A DNA stretch of 64,000 nt from PVC group bacterium (GCA_945898015.1 CAMDGM010000004.1:1-64000); one strand, 5' to 3'. Positions 28,057 to 37,774 are shown, counted from the first letter of the stretch. Program-made: numbers and translations. The notes: generated by a model not told the origin, from the letters alone.

Positions 28057-29985
28057 ATGAACATGAAAATTGATTCGCTCGAGCGTTGGACCGTGGACCA
28101 GGCGGTTGAGTTGTATGGCATCCGGACCTGGGGAAGCGGCTATTTTGACATTTCCCCCGACGGCGTGGTCACGGCGCGACTGTCCGGCCCGAACGGGGAG
28201 CCGGTGAAGGTCAAGTTCACGGACGTGATCGAGGGTCTTCGGGCCCGCGGCATGATGCTGCCCGTGGTGCTGCGGTTCATGGGCATCCTGGGCGACCGCA
28301 TCCGCCTGCTCAACGAGACCTTCCAGCGCGCCATCGATTCGCTGGCCTACAAGGGCCTGTATCGCGGCGTGTTCCCGATCAAGGTCAACCAGCAGCAGCA
28401 GGTGGTGGAGGAGGTGACCCGGCAGGGGCGGGCCTGGCATCACGGGTTGGAGGCCGGCAGCAAGGCCGAGCTGATTGCGGCACTGGCCTACCTGCACGAT
28501 CCCGAGGCCTATATCGTCTGCAACGGCTACAAGGATGAGGAGTTCATCCGCCTGGCGCTGTCGGCCCAGAAAATGGGGCTCCGCCCGATCCTGGTGCTGG
28601 AGATGCCCGGGGAGCTGGAGCTGATCCTCAAGGTGGCGTCCGAGATGGCGGTGCGTCCCTGCATCGGCGTGCGCGTCAAGCTCTCGGCCCGCGCGGGCGG
28701 CCGGTGGACGGAGTCCGGCGGCGACCGCAGCGTGTTCGGCCTCAATACCGCCCAGATCATCGATGTGGTGGATGAGTTGCGCCGGCGCGACATGCTCGAC
28801 TGCTTCCAGATGCTCCATTATCACCTGGGCTCGCAGATTCCCAACATCGACCACATCCGCTCGGCGATCGCGGAGGCGGCCCGGATTTATGTCGGCCTCG
28901 TCCGCGAGGGTGCGGCCATGGGCATTCTTGACATCGGTGGCGGCCTGGCCGTGGACTACGACGGGTCCCACACGAATTTTCCGAGCAGCAGCAATTATGA
29001 CGTCTTCGAATACTGCACGGACGTCATTGAGGGCATCATGCGCATCGCCGATCCCGCGGGCGTGGCCCATCCGGTCATCATCAGCGAATCCGGCCGCGCG
29101 CTGATCGCCTATCACTCCGTGCTGCTGTTCAATATTCTCGACACGGCCCGGTACAGTTCGCATCAGCCGCCCGAGGTGCTGGAGTCCGGCGCGCCCGAGT
29201 CTTTGCGCAACCTCAAGGAAGTGGCCGACGCCATCATGACCGCCAAGAACATCCAGGAATGCTACCACGATGCCGTGTATTACCGGGATGAGCTGCGCAC
29301 CGGCTTCCAGCATGGGGCCATCACCTTGCGCGAACGGGCGCTGGGCGAGCAGATATTCTGGCATATCGTGGAAAAGGCGGTCCGCCAGGCGCGGGATCTC
29401 AAGTATATTCCCGAGGAGCTGCAGAAGCTGGAGACCGTGCTGGCCGACATTTATTACGGCAATTTCAGCGTGTTCCAGTCGCTGCCCGACTCGTGGGCCA
29501 TCGGCCAGCTGTTCCCGGTCATGCCGATCCACCGGCTGGACGAACAGCCCACCCGACTGGCCACCCTGTCGGACATCACCTGCGATTGCGACGGCAAGAT
29601 CGACCGGTTCATCGACCTGCACGACGTCAAGGAAGCGCTTCCCGTGCACGAGCTGAAGGCCAGCGAGGACTACGTCATGGGCGCGTTCCTGGTCGGGGCC
29701 TACCAGGAGACGCTGGGCGATCTGCACAACCTGTTTGGCGACACGAACGTGGTCACCGTCACCTGCGACGCGGAGGGCGGCATCGAGTTCACGCACGAGA
29801 TCCACGGCGATTCCGTGGCGGATGTGCTGACGTATGTGGAATATGATCCCAAGGAAATGGTCGAGCGCTTCCGCGAACTGGCCGAGAACGCCGTGCGCAC
29901 GAAGCGGATTGCGCCGAACGAGCGGCGCGACATTCTTGACGCCTACTCGGCCGGCCTGCGCGGGTACACTTACTACGAGGCATAA
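28057..29985 (+). CDS. speA: Biosynthetic arginine decarboxylase
   Basis: GLYRGVFPIKVNQQQQVVEEV, GLEAGSKAELIAALA, ILDIGGGLAVDYDGS; 642 aa. Confidence 0.95.
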   Translation: MNMKIDSLERWTVDQAVELYGIRTWGSGYFDISPDGVVTARLSGPNGEPVKVKFTDVIEGLRARGMMLPVVLRFMGILGDRIRLLNETFQRAIDSLAYKGLYRGVFPIKVNQQQQVVEEVTRQGRAWHHGLEAGSKAELIAALAYLHDPEAYIVCNGYKDEEFIRLALSAQKMGLRPILVLEMPGELELILKVASEMAVRPCIGVRVKLSARAGGRWTESGGDRSVFGLNTAQIIDVVDELRRRDMLDCFQMLHYHLGSQIPNIDHIRSAIAEAARIYVGLVREGAAMGILDIGGGLAVDYDGSHTNFPSSSNYDVFEYCTDVIEGIMRIADPAGVAHPVIISESGRALIAYHSVLLFNILDTARYSSHQPPEVLESGAPESLRNLKEVADAIMTAKNIQECYHDAVYYRDELRTGFQHGAITLRERALGEQIFWHIVEKAVRQARDLKYIPEELQKLETVLADIYYGNFSVFQSLPDSWAIGQLFPVMPIHRLDEQPTRLATLSDITCDCDGKIDRFIDLHDVKEALPVHELKASEDYVMGAFLVGAYQETLGDLHNLFGDTNVVTVTCDAEGGIEFTHEIHGDSVADVLTYVEYDPKEMVERFRELAENAVRTKRIAPNERRDILDAYSAGLRGYTYYEA

Positions 29986-29986
29986 C

Positions 29987-31162
29987 ATGAAACGCATACT
30001 CATCATCGGGGCGGGGGGGGTCGGGGGCGTGGTCGTTCACAAGTGCGCGCAGGTTCCCGAGGTGTTCGGGGAGATCTGCCTCGCCAGCCGGACGGTGGCC
30101 AAGTGCGACCGGCTGGCCGCGCAGCTCAAGCGGCCCATCCGCACGGCGGCCGTGGACGCCGACGATCCGAAGCAGGTCGTGGCCCTGATCCGCGACTTCA
30201 AACCCGACCTGGTGCTGAACGTCGCACTCCCGTACCAGGACCTCTCCATCATGGAGGCCTGTCTGGAGACGGGGGTGAGCTATCTTGACACGGCCAATTA
30301 CGAGCCGCCGAACGTGGCCAAGTTCGAGTATTCCTGGCAGTGGGCCTACCGGGCGCGCTACGAGAAGGCGAACCTCATGGCCCTCCTGGGCTGCGGGTTC
30401 GACCCGGGTGTGTCCAACATCTTCATTGCGTACGCCCTCAAGCACCACTTTGACGTGATTCACGAGGTGGACATCATGGACTGCAACGCCGGCAGCCACG
30501 GCAAGGCGTTCGCCACGAACTTCAATCCCGAGATCAATATCCGCGAGATCACCCAGCGCGGCCGGTATTTCGAGAATGGCGCGTGGAAGGAAACCGATCC
30601 GCTGTCCGTCCACAAGACCTTCGATTTCCCGGAAATCGGCCCCAAAGAGATGTACCTGATGTATCACGAGGAGCTGGAATCCCTCGTCAAGAACATCCCG
30701 GGCCTCAAGAGCATCCGCTTCTGGATGACCTTCGGCCAGGAATATCTCACGCACCTGCGCGTGTTGCAGAACGTGGGCATGACCCGCATCGACCCTGTGG
30801 ATTACGAGGGCCATCAGATCGTGCCGCTCAAGTTCCTCAAGGCCGTGCTGCCCGAGCCCTCGTCCCTGGGCGAGAAATACACCGGTAAGACCAATATCGG
30901 CTGCATGATCAAGGGCGTCAAGGATGGAAAGCCCCGCACCTATTATGTGTATAACGTGTGTGACCACGCCGAGTGCTACAAGGAGGTCAAGGCCCAGGCG
31001 ATTTCCTACACCACGGGCGTGCCGGCCATGATTGGCGCCAAGCTCATGCTCGAAGGAAAATGGAAGAAGCCCGGCATCTGGAACACCGAGCAGTTCGACC
31101 CCGATCCCTTCATGGCCGATCTGGCCCGGTATGGGCTGCCCTGGGTGGAGACGTTCCTGTGA
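29987..31162 (+). CDS. Carboxynorspermidine/carboxyspermidine dehydrogenase (saccharopine dehydrogenase family)
   Basis: MKRILIIGAGGVGGVVVHKCAQ Rossmann start, CGFDPGVSNIFIAYALKHHFD; followed by nspC. Confidence 0.88.
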   Translation: MKRILIIGAGGVGGVVVHKCAQVPEVFGEICLASRTVAKCDRLAAQLKRPIRTAAVDADDPKQVVALIRDFKPDLVLNVALPYQDLSIMEACLETGVSYLDTANYEPPNVAKFEYSWQWAYRARYEKANLMALLGCGFDPGVSNIFIAYALKHHFDVIHEVDIMDCNAGSHGKAFATNFNPEINIREITQRGRYFENGAWKETDPLSVHKTFDFPEIGPKEMYLMYHEELESLVKNIPGLKSIRFWMTFGQEYLTHLRVLQNVGMTRIDPVDYEGHQIVPLKFLKAVLPEPSSLGEKYTGKTNIGCMIKGVKDGKPRTYYVYNVCDHAECYKEVKAQAISYTTGVPAMIGAKLMLEGKWKKPGIWNTEQFDPDPFMADLARYGLPWVETFL

Positions 31163-32298
31163 TCGACTGGCGGACCGTCCCCACGCCGTGCTATGTGGTG
31201 GACCTGCAGGCGTTGCGGGCCAACCTTGAATTGCTGGCCCGGGTCAAGGCCCGGGCCGGCTGCCGGATCCTGCTGGCCCAGAAGGGCTTTTCGATGTTCA
31301 GCGTCTACCCCCTGGTGCGCCAGCATCTGGACGGCGTCTGCGCCAGCTCTCCGCACGAGGCGCGGCTGGGGCGTGAGGAGATGGGCGGGGAGGTTCATGC
31401 CTTTGCCGCCGCCTACAGCGATTCCGATTTCACCGAGCTGGCCGGCTTGTGCGATCACATCGTGTTTAATTCGTTCGCCCAGTGGGAGCAGTTCAAGGGG
31501 CCCCTGGCGGCCGCTGGGCGCCGCCTCAGTCCGGGCCTGCGTGTGAATCCCGGCTATTCCGAGGTGGCGGTGGCGCTCTACAATCCCTGCGCGCCCGGCT
31601 CGCGGCTTGGCATCCGCCGCGCCGCCTTTGAAGGCCGTTCGTTGGAGGGAATCGAGGGGCTTCATTTCCATTGCCTGTGCGAGGAGAATGCCGATGCCCT
31701 TGAGCATGTGCTCGCCCATGTGGAGGCGCAGTTCGCGGACTTTTTCGGCCGGCTCCGCTGGATCAATTTCGGGGGCGGGCATCACATCACACGGCCGGAT
31801 TACGACGTGGAGAGGCTCATCCGCATCGTCACCGGATTCCGGGCCCGTTATCCGCATCTTCAGGTGTATCTCGAACCCGGCGAGGCGGTGGCGTTGAATA
31901 CCGGCTGGCTGGCGGCCACGGTGCTGGATGTCGTGCAGGCCGACAAGCCGGTGGCCATTCTCGACGCCTCTGCGGCGGCCCATATGCCCGATGTGTTGGA
32001 AATGCCGTACCGGCCGAATGTGCTGGGTGCGGGCAAGCCCGGGGAAAAGCCTTGGACTTGCCGGCTGGCGGGGCTGACCTGTCTGGCCGGCGATGTGATC
32101 GGGGAATACAGTTTTGACGCGCCGCTGAAAGTCGGCGACAAGGTGGTGTTTGCCGACATGGCCCACTATACGATGGTCAAGAACACCACGTTCAACGGCG
32201 TGCGGCTGCCGTCCATTGCCACCTGGGATGAGCTGGGCGGGGGCTTCCGTCTGGTGCGCGAATTCGGGTACGAAGATTTCAAACGGAGGCTGTCATGA
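31159..32298 (+). CDS. nspC: Carboxynorspermidine/carboxyspermidine decarboxylase (GTG start)
   Basis: IDWRTVPTPCYVVDLQALRANLELL, LAQKGFSMFSVYPLV, INFGGGHHITRPDYD. Confidence 0.9.
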   Translation: MIDWRTVPTPCYVVDLQALRANLELLARVKARAGCRILLAQKGFSMFSVYPLVRQHLDGVCASSPHEARLGREEMGGEVHAFAAAYSDSDFTELAGLCDHIVFNSFAQWEQFKGPLAAAGRRLSPGLRVNPGYSEVAVALYNPCAPGSRLGIRRAAFEGRSLEGIEGLHFHCLCEENADALEHVLAHVEAQFADFFGRLRWINFGGGHHITRPDYDVERLIRIVTGFRARYPHLQVYLEPGEAVALNTGWLAATVLDVVQADKPVAILDASAAAHMPDVLEMPYRPNVLGAGKPGEKPWTCRLAGLTCLAGDVIGEYSFDAPLKVGDKVVFADMAHYTMVKNTTFNGVRLPSIATWDELGGGFRLVREFGYEDFKRRLS

Positions 32299-33155
32299 AA
32301 CGCCTGCCTGGTTTTCTGGAATGCGATGTGCCCGCCGCGCCGCGCGAGACGGCCCGGTTTGAAATCATTCCCGCGCCGTTCGAGAAAAGCGTGTCCTACG
32401 GGCATGGCGCCGCGAAGGGCCCTCGCGCCATCCTGGAAGCGTCGCAGCAGCTGGAACCGTTCGACGGCGTCGGCGTGCCCGCCCACGCGGGCATATACAC
32501 CGGCCCGGCCGTGGATTGCCGCGGCTCGGCGGCCGCGGCGCTGGGCCGGATCCAGGCCCGGACGGCTGCAGCGCGGGCGGGCGGGCGAATTCCTGTGCTG
32601 CTGGGCGGGGAGCATACGGTGACACTGGGGGCGATCCGTGCGCTGGCGGCCACGGGAGGCTCGTTTGGCGTGGTTCAGTTCGATGCGCATGCTGATTTGC
32701 GGGACCGCTACGAGGATAATCCGCTCAGCCATGCCTGCGTGATGCGCCGGGTGGTGGAGGAAACCGGGGCGCCCGTGTTCCAGATCGGGTGTCGAGCCTA
32801 TTGCGAAGAGGAAGCGGCCTATCGGAAACGGAAAGGCATCCCTTTTCTGGATGCCGAGACGCTGGCGCTGACGGGCATGCCCCGGCGCGTGCTGCCGGCG
32901 GGTTTTCCGAAAACCATTTACATCACCTTCGACGTGGACGCCCTGGATCCCGCCGTCATGCCCGGCACGGGCACGCCGGTTCCGGGCGGATTGTTCTGGT
33001 ACGAGGCGCTGCGCCTCCTCCGGGCCGTTTCCGCTGGCCGCCGCATCGCGGGATTCGATGTGGTGGAGCTGGCGCCGCAGGCGGCCAGTCCCATCTCCGC
33101 GTTCACCGCCGCGCGCCTGGTGTATGCGATCATGGCGCTATGTTCGAAGGGGTGA
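32295..33155 (+). CDS. speB: Agmatinase/ureohydrolase
   Basis: LLGGEHTVTLGAI, VQFDAHADLRDRYEDNPLSHACVM, ITFDVDALDPAVMPGTGTPVPGGLFWYE. Confidence 0.93.
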   Translation: MKRLPGFLECDVPAAPRETARFEIIPAPFEKSVSYGHGAAKGPRAILEASQQLEPFDGVGVPAHAGIYTGPAVDCRGSAAAALGRIQARTAAARAGGRIPVLLGGEHTVTLGAIRALAATGGSFGVVQFDAHADLRDRYEDNPLSHACVMRRVVEETGAPVFQIGCRAYCEEEAAYRKRKGIPFLDAETLALTGMPRRVLPAGFPKTIYITFDVDALDPAVMPGTGTPVPGGLFWYEALRLLRAVSAGRRIAGFDVVELAPQAASPISAFTAARLVYAIMALCSKG

Positions 33156-33174
33156 GCCGAAAGGGATCTGAACC

Positions 33175-33903
33175 ATGTATCTGTTCGTTGCCGTGATGCC
33201 CCGCGAGACCTACTATGCCGACGGCCCGCAGGGCGCCAGCCGCGTGAAGGCCCGGCTGGAGCAGGCTTCGGGCGAGCGCTGCCTCATCGTGCCGTACCAG
33301 GAATTCGGGAGGGATACGGTCCGGGAATTCAAACCCCGTGCGGTGGTGATGTCCGGGTTCGGACGGCGGTTCGAGGATTATCCCGTGCGGGGGTTCTGGG
33401 GCATGGATGAGGTGCTGCGCACCGCCGACCTGCCGATCCTGGCGATCTGCGGCAGCCACCAACTCGCCGGATTCTGCTTTAACGGGAATTTGCGGAAGAT
33501 CCGGCGGCTGAAGGATCAGCCGATGCGGAGCCTGAAGCCGGGCGATCCCCTGCCGCGCCAGGCGAGCGGCAGCGATGCGGCCGGGTTGCGCCAGGCGGCC
33601 TGCTTCACCGCCAAGGGATTCTTCGAGATTGAACGCGTCAAGGCCGATCCGCTGTTTGCCGGACTGCCGGCTCGCATGACGCTCTGCTGTTCCCACTACT
33701 GCGAGGTTAAAAAGCTGCCGCCCGGCTTCAAGCTGCTGGCCCGCAGCGGGCATTGCGCCATCGAGGCTATGAAGCACCGGGAGCGCTGCTTGTATGGCGT
33801 GCAGTTCCATCCCGAGAAATTCGAGGCGCCGTTCTTTCATGGACGCAAGATGCTGGAGAATTTTGCCGGGATTGTGGAGAAGTTTTGGAATAAAAACGGG
33901 TGA
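33175..33903 (+). CDS. Class I glutamine amidotransferase-like protein
   Basis: LAICGSHQLAGFCFNG nucleophile-elbow-like region and YGVQFHPEKFE; no fused synthase domain. Confidence 0.7.
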   Translation: MYLFVAVMPRETYYADGPQGASRVKARLEQASGERCLIVPYQEFGRDTVREFKPRAVVMSGFGRRFEDYPVRGFWGMDEVLRTADLPILAICGSHQLAGFCFNGNLRKIRRLKDQPMRSLKPGDPLPRQASGSDAAGLRQAACFTAKGFFEIERVKADPLFAGLPARMTLCCSHYCEVKKLPPGFKLLARSGHCAIEAMKHRERCLYGVQFHPEKFEAPFFHGRKMLENFAGIVEKFWNKNG

Positions 33904-33937
33904 AGAAGAGGGTTCGGGGTTCAGGGAAGAGGGGCGG

Positions 33938-34003
33938 TAACTACGAAAATCGCGAAAGACACGAAAAAGAACCCGTTCGCGATTTTTGCGTGTTTCGTAG
34001 TTA
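33938..34003. repeat. Intergenic palindromic repeat 1
   Basis: TAACTACGAAA (33938-33948) / TTTCGTAGTTA (33993-34003) with inner ATCGCGAA / TTCGCGAT. Confidence 0.7.
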
Positions 34004-34053
34004 AGAAAATAACGTGAGGGTCGAGCCAGGATTCAGAGAATCACGAATGGACG

Positions 34054-34105
34054 CTAATGAACACGAATAAGAGTGATTTGATTAGTGTGCATTCGTGTTC
34101 ATTAG
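34054..34105. repeat. Intergenic palindromic repeat 2
   Basis: 15-bp perfect inverted repeat CTAATGAACACGAAT (34054-34068) / ATTCGTGTTCATTAG (34091-34105). Confidence 0.75.
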
Positions 34106-34129
34106 TGGTTGGTTTTCTTTGTCGGATGA

Positions 34130-35479
34130 GTGAATAAACGGGAAAAGGCGCGAATGAAGCGGAGCATTTTCGTCCTGGCGCTGATCGCCGCGGCCTCAAT
34201 GAAACGGAGTATTTTCGTCCTGGCGTTGATTGCCGCAGCCACGTGGCTGGGTCACGACATTTCCACGTTTGACGATCAGGGGCTGGGCAAGGAGCCGGCC
34301 ATGCTGGCGGCCGACCAAAACGCCTACCCGTTGCTGCTGGATGCCACGAACGTGTGGGTGAAGCCGCCCGAATGGGTGCGGGACTGGGCTGTGGCGGTCA
34401 CGAACTGGGACGCCTCCGCGGCCTCGAGTCTCGTGCAGTCCAATGCCGAATTCTACGCGCGGGTGGACAAGGCCCTGGCTCGTGAATCGTTCCAATCTCC
34501 GATTATACACAACTTTACGGATCTGATGCCTGGGATCGTATCCTATCGGGACATGGGCCGGTTGCTGAGGGTCAAGAGCGAATGGCATCTGAGACGAGGT
34601 GAGAAGGCGGCGGCCGTGGATGCGGCGGTCAAGCTGGTCCTCCTGGGGCACTTGATTGAGTCGGAAAACGGGAGCCTGATCGAATACCTGGTCGGGATTG
34701 CGATCAAAACCATGGGGCTGGACCAGGTTCTGGCCGTAGGTCTGGCACTTGACAGTCCCGAGTCGGTGCGGGTGCTGGGGAAACTATTGGAGTCTTACCG
34801 GGATGAGGCCGCCGGCTTTGAGCGGGCCATGCGGGCGGAATACCGATTCCAGGCAGGTGTGATTGATCAATTGGTCGGTGGCGATCTGACATTCCTGCAA
34901 CTTATGCAAGTCAATGAAGGCAACATGGACGTATCACATAAACCCGGCGCCTGGATGCCGGGCTGGATGCGCCGGGGGTTGATCCGGCTTGTGCTGCATC
35001 CGAACAGAACCAAGCAACAGCTTGCGGAGTATGACGCCGAGTTGATCGCCGGTGGAACCCATTCGCTTCAGAAGGCGTTCGGACCGCGGGTGGTGGCGGG
35101 CAGGGCGTACGCGAAGGATTTCGAGAAGGGCGGGATTGTTCGGCTGATGCATCGCAATCCGGTGGGGCTGATTTTGGTGCCCATCATGCTGTCGTCCCTG
35201 GATCTGATCCGGGAAAAAACAGCGCAAGTAGAAGGCAAGGCGAGTGGCGTGCGCCTGGTTCTGGCCTTACGGGCGTATGAGATGGAGAAGAAAACGCGGC
35301 CGGACAAGCTGGAGGCGCTGGCGCCGGATTATGTGCCGGCCCTCCCGCGCGATCCATTTGATGGGGCGCCGTCGTTCCGCTATGATGCGGCCCAGCGGCG
35401 GGTGTATGCCGTGGGGACGGATTTCAAGGACGACGGCGGGGACGAGGGGAAGGATAGGGTCTGGCATTTTGGGGAGTAG
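34130..35479 (+). CDS. Exported protein of unknown function
   Basis: 449 aa; N-terminus MKRSIFVLALIAAASMKRSIFVLALIAAATWLGH; true start likely 34154 or 34199. Confidence 0.6.
   Translation: MNKREKARMKRSIFVLALIAAASMKRSIFVLALIAAATWLGHDISTFDDQGLGKEPAMLAADQNAYPLLLDATNVWVKPPEWVRDWAVAVTNWDASAASSLVQSNAEFYARVDKALARESFQSPIIHNFTDLMPGIVSYRDMGRLLRVKSEWHLRRGEKAAAVDAAVKLVLLGHLIESENGSLIEYLVGIAIKTMGLDQVLAVGLALDSPESVRVLGKLLESYRDEAAGFERAMRAEYRFQAGVIDQLVGGDLTFLQLMQVNEGNMDVSHKPGAWMPGWMRRGLIRLVLHPNRTKQQLAEYDAELIAGGTHSLQKAFGPRVVAGRAYAKDFEKGGIVRLMHRNPVGLILVPIMLSSLDLIREKTAQVEGKASGVRLVLALRAYEMEKKTRPDKLEALAPDYVPALPRDPFDGAPSFRYDAAQRRVYAVGTDFKDDGGDEGKDRVWHFGE
34154..34243 (+). repeat. 45-bp tandem duplication of the signal-peptide coding segment
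   Basis: 34154-34198 and 34199-34243 encode MKRSIFVLALIAAAS and MKRSIFVLALIAAAT. Confidence 0.9.
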
Positions 35480-35514
35480 AAAGGCGATAACGGCGGAGGA
35501 CCGCCGTGTCCCTC

Positions 35515-36762
35515 TTACACGGAGCTGCCGCAACAGGATTTGAATTTCCTGCCGCTGCCGCAGGGGCAGGGGCTGTTCCGTCCGGCGGCGGGGGGGCGGG
35601 CCGGCATGGCCCTTTCAAAGGCCGCGTTCTGCAGGAGGCGGTCGCGGCGGATTTCTTCGGCCAGTTTCTGGAAGCGGTCCGCCGTGTGGCTGAAAAACCG
35701 CTTCCAGCCCGGGCATAGATAGCTCAGCCGGCCTGGATCGCGCGATCCGGCATAGCGGTGCTTGGGGCAGTCGCCCGCGCACAGGCCCACCCACGCGCAG
35801 GAGTCGCAGGCCGGATTCCACGCGGACTTGCAGGTGCCGAACGTCTTGAACACGGGCGAGTCGAACAAGTTGTCCCAGGAGTCCTGCAGGATGTTGCCCA
35901 GTTTCAGATCGGGCTCGGCAAAAAAATCGCAGGGATACACATCGCCGTTGTGCTCCACCAGGAAATACTGGCGGCAATCGCGACCCATGTGGCAGACATT
36001 GGACTGACCCTCCACCAGACGGAAGAGGATCGAGTCGAAGAGCCGGATGGAGACCCGGCGCGTGTCCGAGCGGTGCCAGAGGTCGAAGAGGGTGCAGAGG
36101 AACTCGCCCCACACCTCGGGTTTGACGCTGAAGGGGAGAGGGTTGCCCCGGGGATCGAACTCCACGCAGGGAATGTATTGGTGGAACAGGTGGCCGTCCG
36201 CCAGCAGATGCCGATACACGGCTTCCGGTTGGCGCGAGTTGAGGTCGTTCACCAGGGTCAGGATGTTGAACTCCACCGCGTGCCGGCGCAGGCAGGCGAT
36301 TCCGTCCTGAACTCGGGCGTGGGTGGGCCGGCCGTCGGCGGTGACGCGGTGGGGGTCGTGGAGTTCCGGGGGGCCGTCGAGGCTGATGCCGAGCAGGAAG
36401 TGGTAAGCGGCGAGGTGGGCGGCAAAGGCGTCGTCGAGCAGCGTGCCGTTGGTCTGGAGCCCGTTGGCCACCACGGCGCCGGGCCGGCCGTATTGTTTCT
36501 GCAATCCGGTGACTTTTTGGAAGAAATCGAGGCCCATCAGGGTGGGTTCGCCGCCCTGCCAGCCGAAGGCATATTGGGGCTGGTCGGTGGCCATGTAGGA
36601 GGCCACGAGGCGGTCCAGCACGGCCTCAGACATGCGGTGGCGGGGGGATTCGGGGTAGAGCGCCGCCTTGCCCAGATAGAAACAGTAGTCGCAACGGAGG
36701 TTGCAGTCGGCCCCCGCGGGCTTGATGAGCAGCGAAAAAGGAGGATGGCGGGGCGTTGGCAT
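35515..36762 (-). CDS. Radical SAM anaerobic sulfatase-maturase-like enzyme with C-terminal SEC-C motif
   Basis: LLIKPAGADCNLRCDYCFYLGK, FGWQGGEPTLMGLDFF, SPASM cysteines, terminal GRNSPCPCGSGRKFKSCCG. Confidence 0.88.
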   Translation of the reverse strand: MPTPRHPPFSLLIKPAGADCNLRCDYCFYLGKAALYPESPRHRMSEAVLDRLVASYMATDQPQYAFGWQGGEPTLMGLDFFQKVTGLQKQYGRPGAVVANGLQTNGTLLDDAFAAHLAAYHFLLGISLDGPPELHDPHRVTADGRPTHARVQDGIACLRRHAVEFNILTLVNDLNSRQPEAVYRHLLADGHLFHQYIPCVEFDPRGNPLPFSVKPEVWGEFLCTLFDLWHRSDTRRVSIRLFDSILFRLVEGQSNVCHMGRDCRQYFLVEHNGDVYPCDFFAEPDLKLGNILQDSWDNLFDSPVFKTFGTCKSAWNPACDSCAWVGLCAGDCPKHRYAGSRDPGRLSYLCPGWKRFFSHTADRFQKLAEEIRRDRLLQNAAFERAMPARPPAAGRNSPCPCGSGRKFKSCCGSSV

Positions 36763-36828
36763 AAGACTAAATAGAATACCATGCCGAAAGGCTGGACGTA
36801 AATAGGCAAAAATGCGAGACTGTCCGCC

Positions 36829-37764
36829 TTGACTGGGGTTGTTGGAGGACCACTTGTGGGCATCAAACAGGAAATTCCAAAACGGCAATATTATATGTTT
36901 GTCGTGGCAGAGTTTCTTTGCCGATTGTTTCCCCGTCGTTTTTGTTACTGGCTGGGTTTGCGGTTGTCGGACACCTTTTACCGGTCGGACGTGCGGGCCC
37001 GGAAGGCGGTCCGGGCCAACCTGCGCCGGGTGACCGATCATCTCGGGATGAATCTGGATGACGCGGCTTTGGAGCAGATGGTGCGCCGGGTCTTTCAGGG
37101 CTTTGCCAAATACCTGGTGGATTTTATCAGCCTGGGGCACATGACCCAGGCCGAGGCTGAGGCATTGGTGAAGCTCGAAAATCGGGAAGAGATCGAAAAG
37201 GTTAAGGCGTTGAACCGGGGCGCCCTGCTGGTGACAGCGCATCTAGGCAACTGGGAACTGGCGGGGGCGGTGATGGTGTCGCTGGGGTATCCGATCACGG
37301 CGGTGGCCCATTCGCAGGGGGCGAAGAAGTTGGACAATCTTTTCCTGAGTTATCGCCGCAAGCGAGGCATTACGGTGCTGCCGCTGGGGCTGATGGTGGT
37401 GCGCCAGTTGCTGGAGGTGCTGGAGAAGGGCGAGTTTGTGGCCCTGTTGGCGGACCGGGATTACACCCCGCGCAACCAGCCGGTGGACTTTTTCGGATCG
37501 CCGGCCAGTCTTCCCCGGGGTCCGGCGTGGATCAGCAGCCACTACAAGGTTCCGATCCTGCCTGGCTTTCTGTTGCGCCAGGAGGACGACACGTTTGTGA
37601 TGAGGATGTATCCCATCCTCAACGCGGAGGGCGACCAGGACGAGGAGTCGCTGCACCGGCAGTTGCGGGATGTGTTGCAGGACGGCATTCGCCGGGATCC
37701 GGGCCAGTGGTTCATGTTCGAGGATTTGTGGGATGGCAATCCCTATCGGGGTTGGTATCGGTAA
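36829..37764 (+). CDS. LpxL/HtrB-like lysophospholipid (lipid A) acyltransferase
   Basis: LLVTAHLGNWELAGAVM (HxxxxE), ADRDYTPRNQPVDFFGSPASLPRGPAW; start codon uncertain. Confidence 0.85.
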   Translation: MTGVVGGPLVGIKQEIPKRQYYMFVVAEFLCRLFPRRFCYWLGLRLSDTFYRSDVRARKAVRANLRRVTDHLGMNLDDAALEQMVRRVFQGFAKYLVDFISLGHMTQAEAEALVKLENREEIEKVKALNRGALLVTAHLGNWELAGAVMVSLGYPITAVAHSQGAKKLDNLFLSYRRKRGITVLPLGLMVVRQLLEVLEKGEFVALLADRDYTPRNQPVDFFGSPASLPRGPAWISSHYKVPILPGFLLRQEDDTFVMRMYPILNAEGDQDEESLHRQLRDVLQDGIRRDPGQWFMFEDLWDGNPYRGWYR

Positions 37765-37774
37765 GGGAGGGTTT

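Noticed and set aside
27148-30006. 952-aa minus-strand ORF opposite hisF/speA
   Set aside because: Shadow ORF from GC-rich codon bias; His/Arg/Pro-rich with no recognisable motif, while the opposite strand encodes clear HisF and SpeA.
33938-34105. Palindromes considered as transcription terminators
   Set aside because: No T-tract after either stem; kept only as repeat elements.
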